The notes: generated from the sequence alone by a model not told the origin. Shown: positions 1 through 12,929, numbered from the stretch's first letter. The stretch is DNA of 33,684 nt from Arenimonas sp. (GCF_022842045.1 NZ_JALHQI010000010.1:1-33684); one strand, 5' to 3'. Translations and numbers: made by a program.

Positions 1-441
1 GGCGCCGGACGGCGGCGTCGCGGCGATGGGCCGCGGTGGCGGCGTGCCCGAGGCCGACGGTCGCGGCGGGCTGACGGTCTCGAAACCCTGCGTGGCGGCG
101 GGCCGCGGTGCCGGCATGCCGGTCACCGAAGCGGTGCTGGCGCGACCGCCCCCGGGCGGCGACAGCCGCAGCGCCTGGCCGGGGTAGATCGTGTAGGGCG
201 CGGGGATACGGTTCCAGGCCGCGACCTCGCGGTAGTCCAGCCCGTGCCGGAAGGCGATGCCGTAAAGCGTGTCGCCGCTGCGGACGCGGTACTCGCCGCT
301 GCGCGGCGGCGCCTGCACCGTGCGCTGGGCCGGTCCGGCGCTGGCCGGGCCTTCGCGCTTGACCACCCGCGAGTGGCCGCAGGCCGCCAGCAGCAGCGCG
401 GCGGCAAGCAGGAGGATGGCGCGGGCGGGCGAAGAGGTCAT
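1..441 (-). CDS. nlpD: NlpD-like LysM lipoprotein, N-terminal part (runs off the window)
   Basis: This is the first 147 codons of an envelope lipoprotein; the frame is still open at base 1. A signal peptide ends in a lipobox (LLAAC, Cys21). A proline/alanine linker and one LysM domain follow at about residues 50-94 (EYRVRSGDTLYGIAF to YPGQALRL), then a Pro/Ala-rich linker. In NlpD proteins a C-terminal degenerate LytM/M23 domain activates the cell-wall amidase AmiC at division; that part lies outside the window. The ATG overlaps the stop of the upstream yqaA-like gene (ATGA), so it belongs to the surE-pcm-yqaA unit. The neighbourhood matches the conserved surE-pcm-nlpD-rpoS order, which supports NlpD over a generic LysM protein. 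Confidence 0.85.
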   Translation of the reverse strand, partial: MTSSPARAILLLAAALLLAACGHSRVVKREGPASAGPAQRTVQAPPRSGEYRVRSGDTLYGIAFRHGLDYREVAAWNRIPAPYTIYPGQALRLSPPGGGRASTASVTGMPAPRPAATQGFETVSPPRPSASGTPPPRPIAATPPSGA

Positions 442-1022
442 CCGCGCATGTTCAACCAGACGATGGCGCCAAGGATGACTACAGCCACAATCCAGCCCAC
501 GGTTTCGATGTAGCGGCGCAGGTGCGGCTCGATCCGCGGGCCGCCCCAGGCCACCAGGCCGGCCACCAGCAGGAAGCGCAGGCTGCGGCCGATCAGCGAA
601 GCCACTGCGAACGGCAGCAGCGGCATCGCCGCGGCGCCGCCGGCGACGGTGAACACCTTGAACGGGATCGGCGTGAACGCGGCCACGAACATGATCCACA
701 CGCCATAGCGCGTGAACTGGTCCTGCACCGCCTCGTACTTGCCGAGGTAGCCGACCCGCTCGATCCAGGGCATCACGGCCTCGATGAAGAAATAGCCGAG
801 CGCGTAGCCGATCAGGCCGCCGACCACCGACGTGACCGCCGCCAGCATGCCGTAGCGGAACCAGCGCCTGGGATGCGCCAGCGCCATCGGCGCCAGCATC
901 ACGTCGGTGGGCACCGGGAAGAAGATCGACTCGATGGCGCTAATGAAGCCCAGGTACCACGGCGCATGCTCGTGCGCGGCCCAGCGGCGGCAAGCGTCGT
1001 ACAGCGGGCCAAAGAGCTTCAT
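438..1022 (-). CDS. YqaA/DedA-like (VTT domain) inner-membrane protein
   Basis: A 194-residue polytopic membrane protein of the DedA/VTT superfamily, YqaA branch. Visible marks are the early motif FISAIESIFFPVPTDVML, a glycine-rich re-entrant segment (GGLIGYALGYF) and AAFTPIPFKVFTVAGGAAAM, the family's conserved Pro/Gly loop. DedA relatives are linked to phospholipid flipping and membrane homeostasis; the function of YqaA itself is not settled. Its ATG lies directly next to the pcm stop with no gap, and its stop overlaps the nlpD ATG, so it is translationally coupled in the stationary-phase/repair operon. In E. coli pcm is followed directly by nlpD, so this gene is an insertion relative to that order. 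No predicted catalytic role is evident. Confidence 0.85.
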   Translation of the reverse strand: MKLFGPLYDACRRWAAHEHAPWYLGFISAIESIFFPVPTDVMLAPMALAHPRRWFRYGMLAAVTSVVGGLIGYALGYFFIEAVMPWIERVGYLGKYEAVQDQFTRYGVWIMFVAAFTPIPFKVFTVAGGAAAMPLLPFAVASLIGRSLRFLLVAGLVAWGGPRIEPHLRRYIETVGWIVAVVILGAIVWLNMRG

Positions 1023-1700
1023 TCAGAGCGTTCCGGGCAAGAGGGGAACGAAGACGACGCCGCCAAGGTCTTCCTGCACCAGTTCCCCCTCGATGCGGCG
1101 CACGCGCAGCAGCCGCTGGCCGCTGGCGCCCCCGATCGGCGCGACCAGGGTGCCGCCTTCGGGCAACTGCTCGAACAGCGCGGGCTCGAGCGCCGCGGCC
1201 CCGGCGGTGACGATGATGCCCGGGAACGGTGCGTACTCCGGCCAACCGGCGCGGCCGTCGTCGTGCTTGGTGCGTATGTTCAGGCTGAGGTTGCGGAAAC
1301 GGCGGCGCGCCACCCGCAGCAGTTCCTCGATGCGCTCGACGCTGTAGGTTTCAAGGCCCAGCGTGGCCAGCACCGCGGCCTGGTAGCCGGAGCCGGTGCC
1401 GACCTCGAGCACGCGCGACGGCAGGCCGTGCTCGATCAGCGCCGCGGTCATGCGCGCCACCACCCACGGCTGGGAAATGGTCTGGCCGTTGCCGATCGGC
1501 AGCGCTGTGTCTTCGTAGGCGCGGCTCGCCAGGGCTTCGTCGATGAACAAATGCCGCGGCACGGTGCGCATCGCGGTCAACACGCGTTCGTCGCTGATGC
1601 CGCCCTCGGCGCGCAGGCGCTCGATCATGCGGTCGCGGGCGCGCGGCGAGGTCATGCCCAGGCCGTGGGCGGCCGGCTGGGTGTGGAAACGGGGGGTCAT
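1023..1700 (-). CDS. pcm: Protein-L-isoaspartate O-methyltransferase
   Basis: A 225-residue cytosolic SAM-dependent methyltransferase that methylates isoaspartyl residues in damaged proteins, starting their repair. SAM motif I is [11 protein letters not shown] at residues 97-107, and the family hallmark QTISQP is at 73-78. The motif pair and length fit PCMT. The chosen ATG overlaps the surE stop (ATGA) and gives the expected N-terminal helix. A longer open frame continues upstream inside surE, but it is only antisense-free readthrough and has no better start. The C-terminus ([11 protein letters not shown]) is the usual family ending. The surE-pcm coupling is conserved in many proteobacteria. 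Confidence 0.95.
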   Translation of the reverse strand: MTPRFHTQPAAHGLGMTSPRARDRMIERLRAEGGISDERVLTAMRTVPRHLFIDEALASRAYEDTALPIGNGQTISQPWVVARMTAALIEHGLPSRVLEVGTGSGYQAAVLATLGLETYSVERIEELLRVARRRFRNLSLNIRTKHDDGRAGWPEYAPFPGIIVTAGAAALEPALFEQLPEGGTLVAPIGGASGQRLLRVRRIEGELVQEDLGGVVFVPLLPGTL

Positions 1701-2476
1701 GCGCTGGGCTTCATGCCTTCGCCGAGGCCGCCGACCCAGCTCGCGACTTTCTCGAGCGCCTGGTACCGGGTGAGGTCGACGTGGATCGGGGTGATGGAGA
1801 TGTGGCCGGTGCGCACGGCGTGGAAATCGGTGCCGGGGCCGGCGTCCTGCTCGGGACCGGCCGGGCCGATCCACCACAGCGGGCGGCCGCGCGGATCGAC
1901 CTGCTCGATGCAAGCCTCGGCGCGGTGGCGATGGCCCAGGCGCGTGACTTCGTAGCCGCGCAGCTGGTCCCACGGCAGGTCGGGCACGTTGACGTTCAGG
2001 ATGGTGTCGGCGGGCAGCGGGTCGACCAGCAGGCGCGCGGTGATCTCGAGCGCGGCGCGGGCGGCCGTGTCGTAGTGGCGGCCGGAGTGTTCGCTGGTCA
2101 CCAGCGACATCGCCACCGCGGGCAGGCCGAGGAAGCGGCCTTCCATCGCCGCCGCGACGGTGCCGGAGTAGATGACGTCGTCGCCGAGGTTGGCGGCGGA
2201 GTTGATGCCGCTGACCACGATGTCCGGGTCGTCGGCCAGCAGGCCGGTGAGCGCGAGGTGCACGCAGTCGGTGGGCGTGCCGCCGACGCGCCAGACGCGG
2301 TCGCCAAGCTCCTTGACCCGGATCGGTGCGTCCAGCGTCAGCGAATTGCTGGCGCCGGAGCGGTCGCGGTCGGGGGCCACCACGGTCACGTCGTGGCCGG
2401 CGGCCCTCAGGCCTTCGGCCAGCACCCGGATGCCCGGGGCTTCCACGCCATCGTCATTGCTTACCAGTACGCGCAT
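1697..2476 (-). CDS. surE: 5'/3'-nucleotidase SurE
   Basis: A 259-residue stationary-phase survival phosphatase that dephosphorylates nucleoside monophosphates and short polyphosphates. The metal-binding NDDG motif is at residues 7-10, RSGASNSL at 39-46, SGIN at 89-92 and [11 protein letters not shown] at 103-113, all hallmarks of the SurE fold with its acidic metal site. The start [10 protein letters not shown] is the standard family N-terminus. It is the first gene of the surE-pcm-yqaA-nlpD unit, with a TATCAT -10-like element upstream. It is divergent from the plus-strand Smr gene, which separates it from truD. Confidence 0.96.
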   Translation of the reverse strand: MRVLVSNDDGVEAPGIRVLAEGLRAAGHDVTVVAPDRDRSGASNSLTLDAPIRVKELGDRVWRVGGTPTDCVHLALTGLLADDPDIVVSGINSAANLGDDVIYSGTVAAAMEGRFLGLPAVAMSLVTSEHSGRHYDTAARAALEITARLLVDPLPADTILNVNVPDLPWDQLRGYEVTRLGHRHRAEACIEQVDPRGRPLWWIGPAGPEQDAGPGTDFHAVRTGHISITPIHVDLTRYQALEKVASWVGGLGEGMKPSA

Positions 2477-2499
2477 TCGGGGTCCCGCGGAAAGGTCAC

Positions 2500-2505
2500 A
2501 TGATA
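2500..2505 (-). promoter_or_regulatory. Candidate -10 element of the surE operon
   Basis: The minus strand reads TATCAT about 24 nt upstream of the surE ATG, the only good -10-like hexamer in the 90-nt divergent gap to the Smr gene. No convincing -35 box was seen. The call is by eye and would need transcript mapping. Confidence 0.4.
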
Positions 2506-2532
2506 GCGGAAGCACCCGCGCCCGCGGCCACC

Positions 2533-2560
2533 TTGCCATCACCGCGGCGCGGGTTAGTCT
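2533..2560 (+). promoter_or_regulatory. Candidate promoter giving a leaderless Smr mRNA
   Basis: TTGCCA (2533-2538), a 16-nt spacer and TAGTCT (2555-2560) make a plausible sigma-70 promoter. The -10 ends only 6 nt before the ATG at 2567, so transcription would start at or next to the A of the start codon. No Shine-Dalgarno sequence precedes that ATG. This is inference from spacing. Confidence 0.35.
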
Positions 2561-2566
2561 TTGACC

Positions 2567-3148
2567 ATGAAGCGCAAGCCGCCCCGCCCGCCCGCCGTGG
2601 CCCCCGAAGACGTCGCGCTGTTCCGCGAGGCGATTGGCGAGGTGCGCGAGATCGCCCCGCCGCCCCCGGCGCCCGAGCGCCCGCGGCCGGCCCCGGTGCC
2701 GCGCATGCAGGCCCGCGACGAGGCCCTGGCGCTGGCGCAGTCGCGCACGGCCAGCTACCTGGAAGCCACCATCGATGCCGCCGAGGCCCTGGCCTACCGG
2801 CGCGACGAGGTGCCGGAGAAAGTGCTCAAGGCGCTCAAACGCGGCCAGTACAGCCTGGGCGGCGAGCTCGACCTTCACCAGCTGCGCGCGGTCGAGGCCG
2901 AACGCTGGCTGCGCGAGTTCCTGCACGAATCCCGGGCCCTGGGCCACGCCTGCGTGCGGGTGATCCACGGCAAGGGCCTGCGCACCGCCGAGGGCGGCTC
3001 GGTGCTCAAGGCCATGGTGGACCGGATGCTGCGCCAGCGCGCCGACGTGCTGGCGTTCGCCTCCGCGCCCGAGGCCATGGGCGGCACCGGCGCGGTGCTG
3101 GTGCTGCTGGCGAAGAAGCGGCCCGGCGAGCGCCTGGGCCTGGGCTGA
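2567..3148 (+). CDS. Smr-domain protein (SmrA/SmrB-like nuclease)
   Basis: A 193-residue protein with a Pro/Arg-rich disordered N-terminus (about 1-50), a helical linker and a C-terminal Smr domain. The domain shows LDLH (101-104), HGKG (134-137) and GGTGA (172-176), the three family signatures. Stand-alone Smr proteins such as E. coli SmrB act as endonucleases; SmrB cleaves mRNA at collided ribosomes. The LDLH motif argues for catalytic competence, but the substrate cannot be read from sequence. The ATG at 2567 is chosen over the TTG six bases upstream. No ribosome binding site is evident, which fits a leaderless transcript. It sits alone on the plus strand between surE and truD, converging with truD at a gap of 4 nt. 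Confidence 0.9.
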   Translation: MKRKPPRPPAVAPEDVALFREAIGEVREIAPPPPAPERPRPAPVPRMQARDEALALAQSRTASYLEATIDAAEALAYRRDEVPEKVLKALKRGQYSLGGELDLHQLRAVEAERWLREFLHESRALGHACVRVIHGKGLRTAEGGSVLKAMVDRMLRQRADVLAFASAPEAMGGTGAVLVLLAKKRPGERLGLG

Positions 3149-3152
3149 TCGC

Positions 3153-4181
3153 TCAGCGACCGCCGCTGGCGTCGGTGACCGCGCCCAGCTCGTCCAGCAG
3201 CCCGGTGGCGTAGGCGCCGGGGGCCAGCGCGAAGCGCAGCTCCAGTTCGTCGGCCGCCGGCCACTGCCACTGCAGGTCGTGCACGCGCACGCGCAGCGCG
3301 CGCCGCTCCTGCTTCATGCCGGCGGCCTCGAGGCCCGCGCGCAGGTCGGCGAAGGGTTCGACCGCCGCTTCCTCCAGCGCCCGCACCGCGTCGCGCGGCC
3401 GCAGCTCGCCCACACCCCACTGCGGGCCGGTCGGATGGATGTCCTGGCTGGCGGCACGCGCTCGGGTGGCGTCGTCGAGGGGCTCCGGGCCGAACACGCT
3501 CTGGCTGCCGTCGAGCATCCAGACCTCGCCGGCGTCGCCGCTGGCCCAGGTGCCGTCCGCTATTCTCGCCGCGAGCACGGCGTTGAAGATCTCCGAGCGC
3601 GCGGCCGAGAGGTAGATCGAGCGCTGCTCGCGCTGGACCCGCTGGCCGGCGAACATCCGGCGCGCGGCCTCGACGTTGTCGCCTTCGCGGCCGAAGCGCT
3701 GGGCGCCGAAGTAGTTGGGCAGGCCTTGCGCCGAGATCGCCTGCAGGCGCTGTTCGATGTCGCCGCGGTCGCCGATGACGTCGCGCAGGCGGAGTACGAA
3801 GCGATTCCCTTTCAGCGCGCCTTTGGGCAGCTTCCGGTTGTGCCAGTGCGAGGCCAGCACGCGCAGGTCGTCGGACACCAGGTCGTCGAGGGCCGGCGCC
3901 ACGCGCTTGGGGAAGTGCACCGAGAACCGCTGCCGGGTGACGGCGTGCCGGTCCTTCATGCCGGCGTAGCCGACGCCCATTTCCGGGATGCCGGCCCAGC
4001 GCGCGATGCGCTTGGCGGCGAAGGCGGTGTTCATGCCGCGCTTCTCCACCGTCAGCAGCAGGTGCTCGCCCTCGCCCGTCGGCTCGAAGCCGTCGATCTC
4101 CTCGACCTGGAAATCCTCGGGCGCGACCCGGAACCGGGCCTGCAGCACCGGCGCGCCGTGGGCGCGCGGCAGCCCGCTCAC
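3153..4181 (-). CDS. truD: tRNA pseudouridine(13) synthase TruD
   Basis: A 342-residue enzyme converting U13 of tRNA-Glu to pseudouridine. The catalytic aspartate is Asp77 in [10 protein letters not shown], the TruD signature. NYFGAQRFG and [10 protein letters not shown] are further family motifs, and the length is close to the usual ~350. The start is a GTG whose bases overlap the ispF stop (GTGA); no ATG fits the N-terminal sequence [13 protein letters not shown], which normally begins near residue 15-20. It is the last gene of the ftsB-ispD-ispF-truD run, the E. coli order, and is translationally coupled to ispF. Confidence 0.95.
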   Translation of the reverse strand: MSGLPRAHGAPVLQARFRVAPEDFQVEEIDGFEPTGEGEHLLLTVEKRGMNTAFAAKRIARWAGIPEMGVGYAGMKDRHAVTRQRFSVHFPKRVAPALDDLVSDDLRVLASHWHNRKLPKGALKGNRFVLRLRDVIGDRGDIEQRLQAISAQGLPNYFGAQRFGREGDNVEAARRMFAGQRVQREQRSIYLSAARSEIFNAVLAARIADGTWASGDAGEVWMLDGSQSVFGPEPLDDATRARAASQDIHPTGPQWGVGELRPRDAVRALEEAAVEPFADLRAGLEAAGMKQERRALRVRVHDLQWQWPAADELELRFALAPGAYATGLLDELGAVTDASGGR

Positions 4182-4660
4182 GCGCGCACCAGCAGCGCCA
4201 CCGCCATTGCGGCCAGGCCTTCGCCGCGGCCGGTGAAGCCGAGTTTCTCCGAGGTGGTGGCCTTCACGCTGACCGCGTCCACGTCCACGCCCAGGTCGCC
4301 GGCGAGGTTCGCGCGCATCGCGGCGGCATGCGGCGCCACCTTCGGGCGCTCGCAGACCACCGTGACGTCGGCATTGCCCACGACCCAGCCGCGCTCGGCC
4401 AGCAGCACGCGGCAATGGCGCAGGAACTGACGGCTGTCGGCGTCCTTCCAGCGATCATCCGACGGCGGGAAATGCACGCCGATATCGCCCAGCGCCAGCG
4501 CACCCAGCAGCGCGTCGCACAGCGCGTGGATCACCACGTCGCCATCCGAATGCGCCAGCACCCCGCGCTCGTGCGCGATCCGCACGCCCCCGAGCACGAC
4601 ATGGTCGCCCTGCCCAAACGCGTGTACGTCGTAGCCTTGTCCCACTCGGAAGTCAGTCAT
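4178..4660 (-). CDS. ispF: 2-C-methyl-D-erythritol 2,4-cyclodiphosphate synthase
   Basis: A 160-residue enzyme of the MEP isoprenoid pathway. It cyclises CDP-methylerythritol 2-phosphate to MEcPP, releasing CMP. Zinc ligands are visible as Asp11 and His13 (GYDVHAF) and His45 ([10 protein letters not shown]). HSDGD at 37-41 and [13 protein letters not shown] near the C-terminus are family signatures. The enzyme is normally a homotrimer with active sites at the interfaces. It lies downstream of ispD, as usual, but here they are separated by 134 nt carrying a phased inverted repeat instead of being fused or overlapping. Its stop overlaps the truD GTG. Confidence 0.96.
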   Translation of the reverse strand: MTDFRVGQGYDVHAFGQGDHVVLGGVRIAHERGVLAHSDGDVVIHALCDALLGALALGDIGVHFPPSDDRWKDADSRQFLRHCRVLLAERGWVVGNADVTVVCERPKVAPHAAAMRANLAGDLGVDVDAVSVKATTSEKLGFTGRGEGLAAMAVALLVRA

Positions 4661-4664
4661 TTTG

Positions 4665-4796
4665 GATTTGAACGCGGATATAGGCGGATAGAGCGTCTTT
4701 AATTGAGCCGGCAACACGGAAGCGACCGGCAGTTTGAACTTATTCTGATTGATCCGCTCTGATCCGCGCACATCCGCCTTTATCCGCGTTCGAATC
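4665..4796. repeat. Inverted repeat built of 10-bp-phased ATCCGC units
   Basis: The left arm (4665-4689) and right arm (4772-4796) are a near-perfect 25-nt inverted repeat with two mismatches. The right side carries four ATCCGC hexamers starting at 4752, 4762, 4772 and 4782, exactly 10 nt apart. The left arm carries two complementary GCGGAT hexamers at 4674 and 4684. The block is AT-richer than its flanks. The ispD TGA (4795-4797) lies in the right arm, so the element reaches into the end of that gene. Confidence 0.8.
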
Positions 4797-5484
4797 AGGG
4801 CGCCCCGCTCGACAGCAGGAACTCGGCGAGGGCGAGGTCGGCGGGGGTGGTGATCTTGAGGTTGTCTTCGCGGCCTTCGACCAGGCAGGGGCGCAGGCCG
4901 AGGCGCTCCATGGCCATCGCCTCGTCGGTGGGGCGGATGCCGGCGCGCAGGGCTGCCTCGAGGGCGCGGGTCAGGCCGCCGCGGCGGAAGAGCTGGGGCG
5001 TCAGCGCGCGCCAGAGGCGCTCGCGCGGCTCGGTGGCCTGGCTCTTGCCGAGGTCGTCGGCGCGCTTGAGCGTGTCGCGCACGGGTGCTGCCAGCAGCGC
5101 ACCCACCGGATCGGCCTGGCCGATACGAAGCAGGTGCGCCAGGTCCTGCGCGCGCAGGCAGGGCCGCGCCGCATCGTGCACCAGCACCCACTGGTCGGCG
5201 TCCACCGTGCCGGGCAGCGCGTGCAGCGCGGCCAGCACCGAGTCGGCGCGCTCGGCGCCGCCGACGCAGGTGAGCACCGGCTTGCCGCCAATCTCTCGCC
5301 AGCCGGGCCAGTCGGCGTCGGCAGGTGCCAGCGCCACCACCACACCGTCGACGTCGTCGTGCGAGAGGACCGCCCGCAGGCTGTGCTCGATCACCGTGCG
5401 GCCGGCGAGCGGCAGGTACTGCTTGGGACGCTCGCCGCCGAAACGCGTGCCGCGGCCGGCGGCGGGCACGATGGCCCAGGTCAT
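4795..5484 (-). CDS. ispD: 2-C-methyl-D-erythritol 4-phosphate cytidylyltransferase
   Basis: A 229-residue MEP-pathway enzyme that joins CTP and MEP to form CDP-methylerythritol. The nucleotide-binding N-terminus is [17 protein letters not shown] (7-23). VHDAARP (102-108) and a C-terminal [15 protein letters not shown] motif complete the IspD signature. The ATG overlaps the ftsB stop (ATGA), so it is translated from the eno-ftsB transcript. Its last residues and stop codon run into the phased inverted repeat, so the natural C-terminus may have been altered slightly. CTP for this step is made by pyrG in the same gene run. Confidence 0.96.
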   Translation of the reverse strand: MTWAIVPAAGRGTRFGGERPKQYLPLAGRTVIEHSLRAVLSHDDVDGVVVALAPADADWPGWREIGGKPVLTCVGGAERADSVLAALHALPGTVDADQWVLVHDAARPCLRAQDLAHLLRIGQADPVGALLAAPVRDTLKRADDLGKSQATEPRERLWRALTPQLFRRGGLTRALEAALRAGIRPTDEAMAMERLGLRPCLVEGREDNLKITTPADLALAEFLLSSGAP

Positions 5485-5816
5485 TCGCCGTCCCCGTCGG
5501 CGTCGCGGGGCGCCTCCGCCGACGGCGCCGGGGTGCCCGCCGGGTCCACCACGCGATAGAAGGTTTCGCCGGGCTTGATCATGCCCAGCTCGCTGCGCGC
5601 GCGGTCCTCGACCGCGGCTTCGCCCGACTTCAGGTCCTCGACCTCGGCCGACAGCGCGTCGTTGCGCTGCTGCAGGCGCGCGTTCTCGCGGCGCTGCTCG
5701 GCCACGCGTTCCTCCAGCACCCGCGCCTCGCCCAGCGCGCCCTCGCCCCACCAAAGCTTGAACTGCAGGCCCGCGAGGGCCAGCAGCAGCAGGGCAAAGG
5801 GCCACCAGCGGCGCAA
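5481..5816 (-). CDS. ftsB: Cell division protein FtsB
   Basis: A 111-residue bitopic division protein that forms the FtsQLB complex controlling septal peptidoglycan synthesis. It has a short cytoplasmic start, one membrane segment (about 6-20), a coiled coil rich in Glu/Arg/Gln (about 30-72) and the conserved tail [17 protein letters not shown] (74-90). A Pro/Ala/Asp-rich extension adds about 20 residues beyond that motif. The start is a TTG 10 nt downstream of the eno stop; no ATG or GTG is available in this frame between the eno stop and the membrane segment. It overlaps ispD by 4 nt. The eno-ftsB-ispD order is conserved. Confidence 0.9.
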   Translation of the reverse strand: MRRWWPFALLLLALAGLQFKLWWGEGALGEARVLEERVAEQRRENARLQQRNDALSAEVEDLKSGEAAVEDRARSELGMIKPGETFYRVVDPAGTPAPSAEAPRDADGDGE

Positions 5817-5826
5817 GGGCGTCGGC

Positions 5827-9987
<4,161 letters not shown>

Positions 9988-10092
9988 TCAATGACTTGAA
10001 TCCGCGCCCCGGCGGCCCCGCCTTGACCGGCCCGGGCGCGACGCCCATCCTGCGGCCTCCCGCCGCCCTGCCCCGCCCGAGCCCACCCCCGG

Positions 10093-11982
10093 ATGAACAC
10101 CCGCTACAACGCCGCCGACATCGAAGTCCTCTCGGGCCTGGACCCGGTCAAGCGCCGCCCCGGCATGTACACCGACACCACCCGGCCCAACCACCTGGCC
10201 CAGGAAGTGATCGACAACTCGGTGGACGAGGCCCTGGGTGGCCATGCAAAGACGGTCGAGGTGACCCTGTTCGCCGACGGCAGCTGCGAGGTGATCGACG
10301 ACGGCCGCGGCATGCCGGTGGACATCCACCCCGAGGAGAAGATCCCCGGCATCGAGCTGATCATGACCCGCCTGCACGCCGGCGGTAAGTTCAGCGGCAA
10401 GAACTACACCTTCTCCGGCGGCCTGCACGGCGTCGGCGTGTCCGTGGTGAACGCGCTGTCGAAGCGGGTCGAAGTGTTCATCCGGCGCGAGGGCCAGGAG
10501 CACCGCATGGAGTTCCGCGACGGCGACCGCAGCTCGGCGCTGGAAGTCGTGGGCACCGTGGGCAAGCGCAATACCGGAACCCGGCTGCGCTTCTGGCCCG
10601 ACCCGAAGTACTTCGACACCCCGAAGATCCACGCCAAGTCGCTGCGCCACCTGCTGCGCGCCAAGGCCGTGCTCTGCCCCGGGCTGACGGTGAAGCTGTA
10701 CGACGAGGCCACCGGCGAGCGCGACGAGTGGTTCTACGAGAACGGCCTGCGCGACTACCTGCGCGGCGAGCTGGTGGGCCGCGAGCTGCTTCCGGCCGAC
10801 CTGTTCGTGGGCCACGTGGCCAAGGACACCGAGGTGGTTGACTGGGCCGTGGCCTGGGTGCCCGAGGGCGAGCTGGTGCAGGAGAGCTACGTCAACCTGA
10901 TCCCGACCGCGCAGGGCGGCACCCACGTCAACGGCCTGCGCTCGGGCTTCACCGACGCGCTGCGCGAGTTCTGCGACTTCCGCAACCTGCTGCCGCGCGG
11001 CGTCAAGCTGGCGCCCGAGGACGTCTGGGACCGCGTCAGCTACGTGCTCAGCATCAAGATGACCGACCCGCAGTTCAGCGGCCAGACCAAGGAGCGGCTG
11101 AGCTCGCGCCAGGCCGCGGCCTTCGTCGAGAACGCCTCGCACGATGCGTTCTCGCTGTGGCTGAACCAGCACGTCGAGACCGGCCTGCAGATCGCCCAGC
11201 TGGCGATCGACCGCGCCGCGGCGCGCCTGAAGACCGAGAAGCAGGTCACCCGCAAGAAGATCACCCAGGGCCCGGCCCTGCCCGGCAAGCTGGCCGATTG
11301 CATCAGCCAGGACCTGGGCCGCACCGAACTATTCCTGGTGGAAGGCGACTCGGCCGGCGGCAGCGCCAAGCAGGCCCGCGACAAGGAGTTCCAGGCCATC
11401 CTGCCGCTGCGCGGCAAGATCCTGAACACCTGGGAAGTGGAGTCGAGCGGCGTGCTGGCCTCGAACGAAGTGCACGACCTCGCCGTGGCCATCGGCTGCG
11501 ACCCGGGCGTGGAGAACATCGACGGCCTGCGCTACGGGAAAGTCATCATCCTCGCCGACGCCGATTCCGACGGCTTGCACATCGCCACCTTGCTCTCGGC
11601 CCTGTTCCTGCGCCATTTCCCGGCGCTGGTGCGGGCCGGCAACATCTTCGTGGCGATGCCGCCACTGTTCCGCGTGGACGTGGGCAAGCAGGTGTTCTAC
11701 GCGCTGGACGAGGAAGAGAAGCGGATCCTGCTCGACCGGATCGAGAAGGAGAAGATCCGCGGCCAGGTCAACGTGACCCGCTTCAAGGGCCTGGGCGAGA
11801 TGAACCCGGTGCAGCTGCGCGAATCCACCATCCATCCCGACACCCGCCGGCTGGTGCAGCTGACGGTGGACGACGCCGACGAAACGCGCTCGCTGATGGA
11901 CATGCTGCTGGCCAAGAAGCGCGCCTCGGACCGCAAGGCCTGGCTGGAGGCCAAGGGCGACCTGGCCTCGCTCGACGTCTGA
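10093..11982 (+). CDS. parE: DNA topoisomerase IV subunit B
   Basis: A 629-residue type IIA topoisomerase ATPase subunit that pairs with ParC to decatenate daughter chromosomes. The GHKL ATPase part shows [24 protein letters not shown] and the [15 protein letters not shown] lid. The TOPRIM part has [14 protein letters not shown] at about residue 417 and [11 protein letters not shown] near 490. Length (~630) and the DADSDGLHI form fit ParE better than GyrB, which is ~800 residues. ATG 10093 starts the canonical [23 protein letters not shown] region. It stands alone after a divergent promoter region shared with pyrG and is followed by a long regulatory gap. Confidence 0.96.
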   Translation: MNTRYNAADIEVLSGLDPVKRRPGMYTDTTRPNHLAQEVIDNSVDEALGGHAKTVEVTLFADGSCEVIDDGRGMPVDIHPEEKIPGIELIMTRLHAGGKFSGKNYTFSGGLHGVGVSVVNALSKRVEVFIRREGQEHRMEFRDGDRSSALEVVGTVGKRNTGTRLRFWPDPKYFDTPKIHAKSLRHLLRAKAVLCPGLTVKLYDEATGERDEWFYENGLRDYLRGELVGRELLPADLFVGHVAKDTEVVDWAVAWVPEGELVQESYVNLIPTAQGGTHVNGLRSGFTDALREFCDFRNLLPRGVKLAPEDVWDRVSYVLSIKMTDPQFSGQTKERLSSRQAAAFVENASHDAFSLWLNQHVETGLQIAQLAIDRAAARLKTEKQVTRKKITQGPALPGKLADCISQDLGRTELFLVEGDSAGGSAKQARDKEFQAILPLRGKILNTWEVESSGVLASNEVHDLAVAIGCDPGVENIDGLRYGKVIILADADSDGLHIATLLSALFLRHFPALVRAGNIFVAMPPLFRVDVGKQVFYALDEEEKRILLDRIEKEKIRGQVNVTRFKGLGEMNPVQLRESTIHPDTRRLVQLTVDDADETRSLMDMLLAKKRASDRKAWLEAKGDLASLDV

Positions 11983-12047
11983 GCCAGCAGTCGCCACGAC
12001 CTTCCCGGGTCTGGCGTCCGGCGCGAAACCGTGACCGAATCTCCAGA

Positions 12048-12070
12048 AATGTGACGCGCTGCGTCACATT
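12048..12070. promoter_or_regulatory. Perfect palindrome, candidate enhancer/operator
   Basis: Arms aatgtgacgc and gcgtcacatt flank a 3-nt centre. The centre lies about 173 bp upstream of the -24 element, a usual distance for the upstream site of a sigma-54 activator. A GTGAC half-site at 12031 is 20 nt upstream of the one in the left arm (two helical turns), and another occurs at 12173. No run of T follows, so a terminator is unlikely. Confidence 0.55.
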
Positions 12071-12229
12071 CCGCTTCCGTTCGCTCCCCCGAAAGGCGCC
12101 GTTCGTCGGTCCCGATGGACGGCGGTGGCCTGCACAGGCTCCGATTTGCGTGCCGGGCTAACCTTCACTATTGTGACGGCGTCCGCATTTTTGCGACCTG
12201 CCCGGACTGGAACCCGGCCAGCAGGGGTA

Positions 12230-12246
12230 TTGGCACGCTTCCTGCA
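12230..12246 (+). promoter_or_regulatory. Sigma-54 (RpoN) -24/-12 promoter
   Basis: TTGGCACGCTTCCTGCA matches the consensus TGGCAC-N5-TTGC with one mismatch (CTGC for TTGC). The GG at 12232-12233 and the GC at 12244-12245 are exactly 12 nt apart, as RpoN promoters require. Transcription would start near 12257, giving a leader of about 95 nt before the first gene of the secreted-protein operon. Confidence 0.75.
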
Positions 12247-12351
12247 TCTTTCTCCCTGCCCGCTAATGCGCGCCCCTGGTCGGCCCTCCGGCCCGGAATC
12301 TCCAGCCAAACCAAATCAACGCCTCCCGGCGCTAACCAAGGAAACCGCATC

Positions 12352-12921
12352 ATGAAGAATGTCCGTGCCATCCGAGGCCTGGCCCTCACCAGCCTGGCGT
12401 CCCTCGGCCTGATTGCTGTCACTCCGGCCTTTGCCGAGTCGCAGTTCGTCACCACCGGTACCCCGACCGTCGCCAACGCCCGCCTGAACTTCCAGGTGAA
12501 CGTGCCGCGCTTCCTCGAGTTCCGCGTCGGTTCGGCCAACGCCATCATCGACACCGTCGTCTTCAACGTGGCGGCCGCCAACGTCGGCAATGCCACGCCG
12601 GTCGCCGGCGACATCACCGTGGACGTGGCCCTGCGCGGCAACGGCGGCGCCATCTCCCTGAGCGCCGACACCTCGGCCGACCCGCTCAACAGCGGCGCCG
12701 ACACCATCCCGTTCAGCGCCATCACCACCAACGTGGATGCCGGCACCATCAACGCCCCGGCCCTGGTCGACGGCGCCAGCGCCCCGGTCGCGGTCGCGGT
12801 CACCTCCGGCACCCGCGTCACCAACCGTTCGGCCACCTGGTCCTACCAGTTCAACAACGCCGCCGTTTACGGCGCCGGCACCTACGCCGGCCAGGTCGTC
12901 TACACCGCGACCATGCCGTAA
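12352..12921 (+). CDS. Secreted pilin-like protein, probable major subunit
   Basis: A 189-residue exported protein. A clear Sec signal peptide (MKNVRAIRGL to TPAFA) is cleaved after about residue 28, leaving ~161 residues rich in Ala, Val, Thr, Asn and Gly and predicted all-beta. There is no cysteine. The C-terminus (GTYAGQVVYTATMP) resembles the last beta-strand of fimbrial subunits, where it inserts into the chaperone or the neighbouring subunit. The middle holds alternating hydrophobic strands such as DITVDVALRG. It is first in the six-gene operon, has a strong ribosome binding site and is followed by two hairpins, all typical of an abundant structural subunit. The family was not recognised with certainty; a CS1-like or spore-coat-U-like fold is possible. 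Confidence 0.75.
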   Translation: MKNVRAIRGLALTSLASLGLIAVTPAFAESQFVTTGTPTVANARLNFQVNVPRFLEFRVGSANAIIDTVVFNVAAANVGNATPVAGDITVDVALRGNGGAISLSADTSADPLNSGADTIPFSAITTNVDAGTINAPALVDGASAPVAVAVTSGTRVTNRSATWSYQFNNAAVYGAGTYAGQVVYTATMP

Positions 12922-12929
12922 CCCGCGTC

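Larger units (their letters stand above)
11983..12351 (+). other. 369-nt regulatory gap upstream of the fimbria-like operon
   Basis: No credible gene was seen here. The stretch holds a perfect 10-3-10 palindrome (12048-12070), further GTGAC half-sites at 12031 and 12173, a sigma-54 promoter (12230-12246), and a leader of roughly 95 nt ending in an AAGGAAA ribosome binding site about 9 nt before the ATG at 12352. No T-tract terminator for parE was found. Confidence 0.6.

Noticed and set aside
522-1955. Long plus-strand open frame antisense to yqaA and pcm
   Set aside because: High-GC shadow of well-supported minus-strand genes; its composition (Arg/His/Gln/Ala-rich) resembles no protein family.
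12048-12070. CRP/Clp-type binding site
   Set aside because: The TGTGA and TCACA halves are 9 nt apart instead of the required 6, so it does not fit the CRP consensus.
12352-12921. Canonical spore-coat-U (SCPU) subunit
   Set aside because: It has no cysteine and lacks the usual SCPU N-terminal strand motif; only the C-terminal strand is similar.
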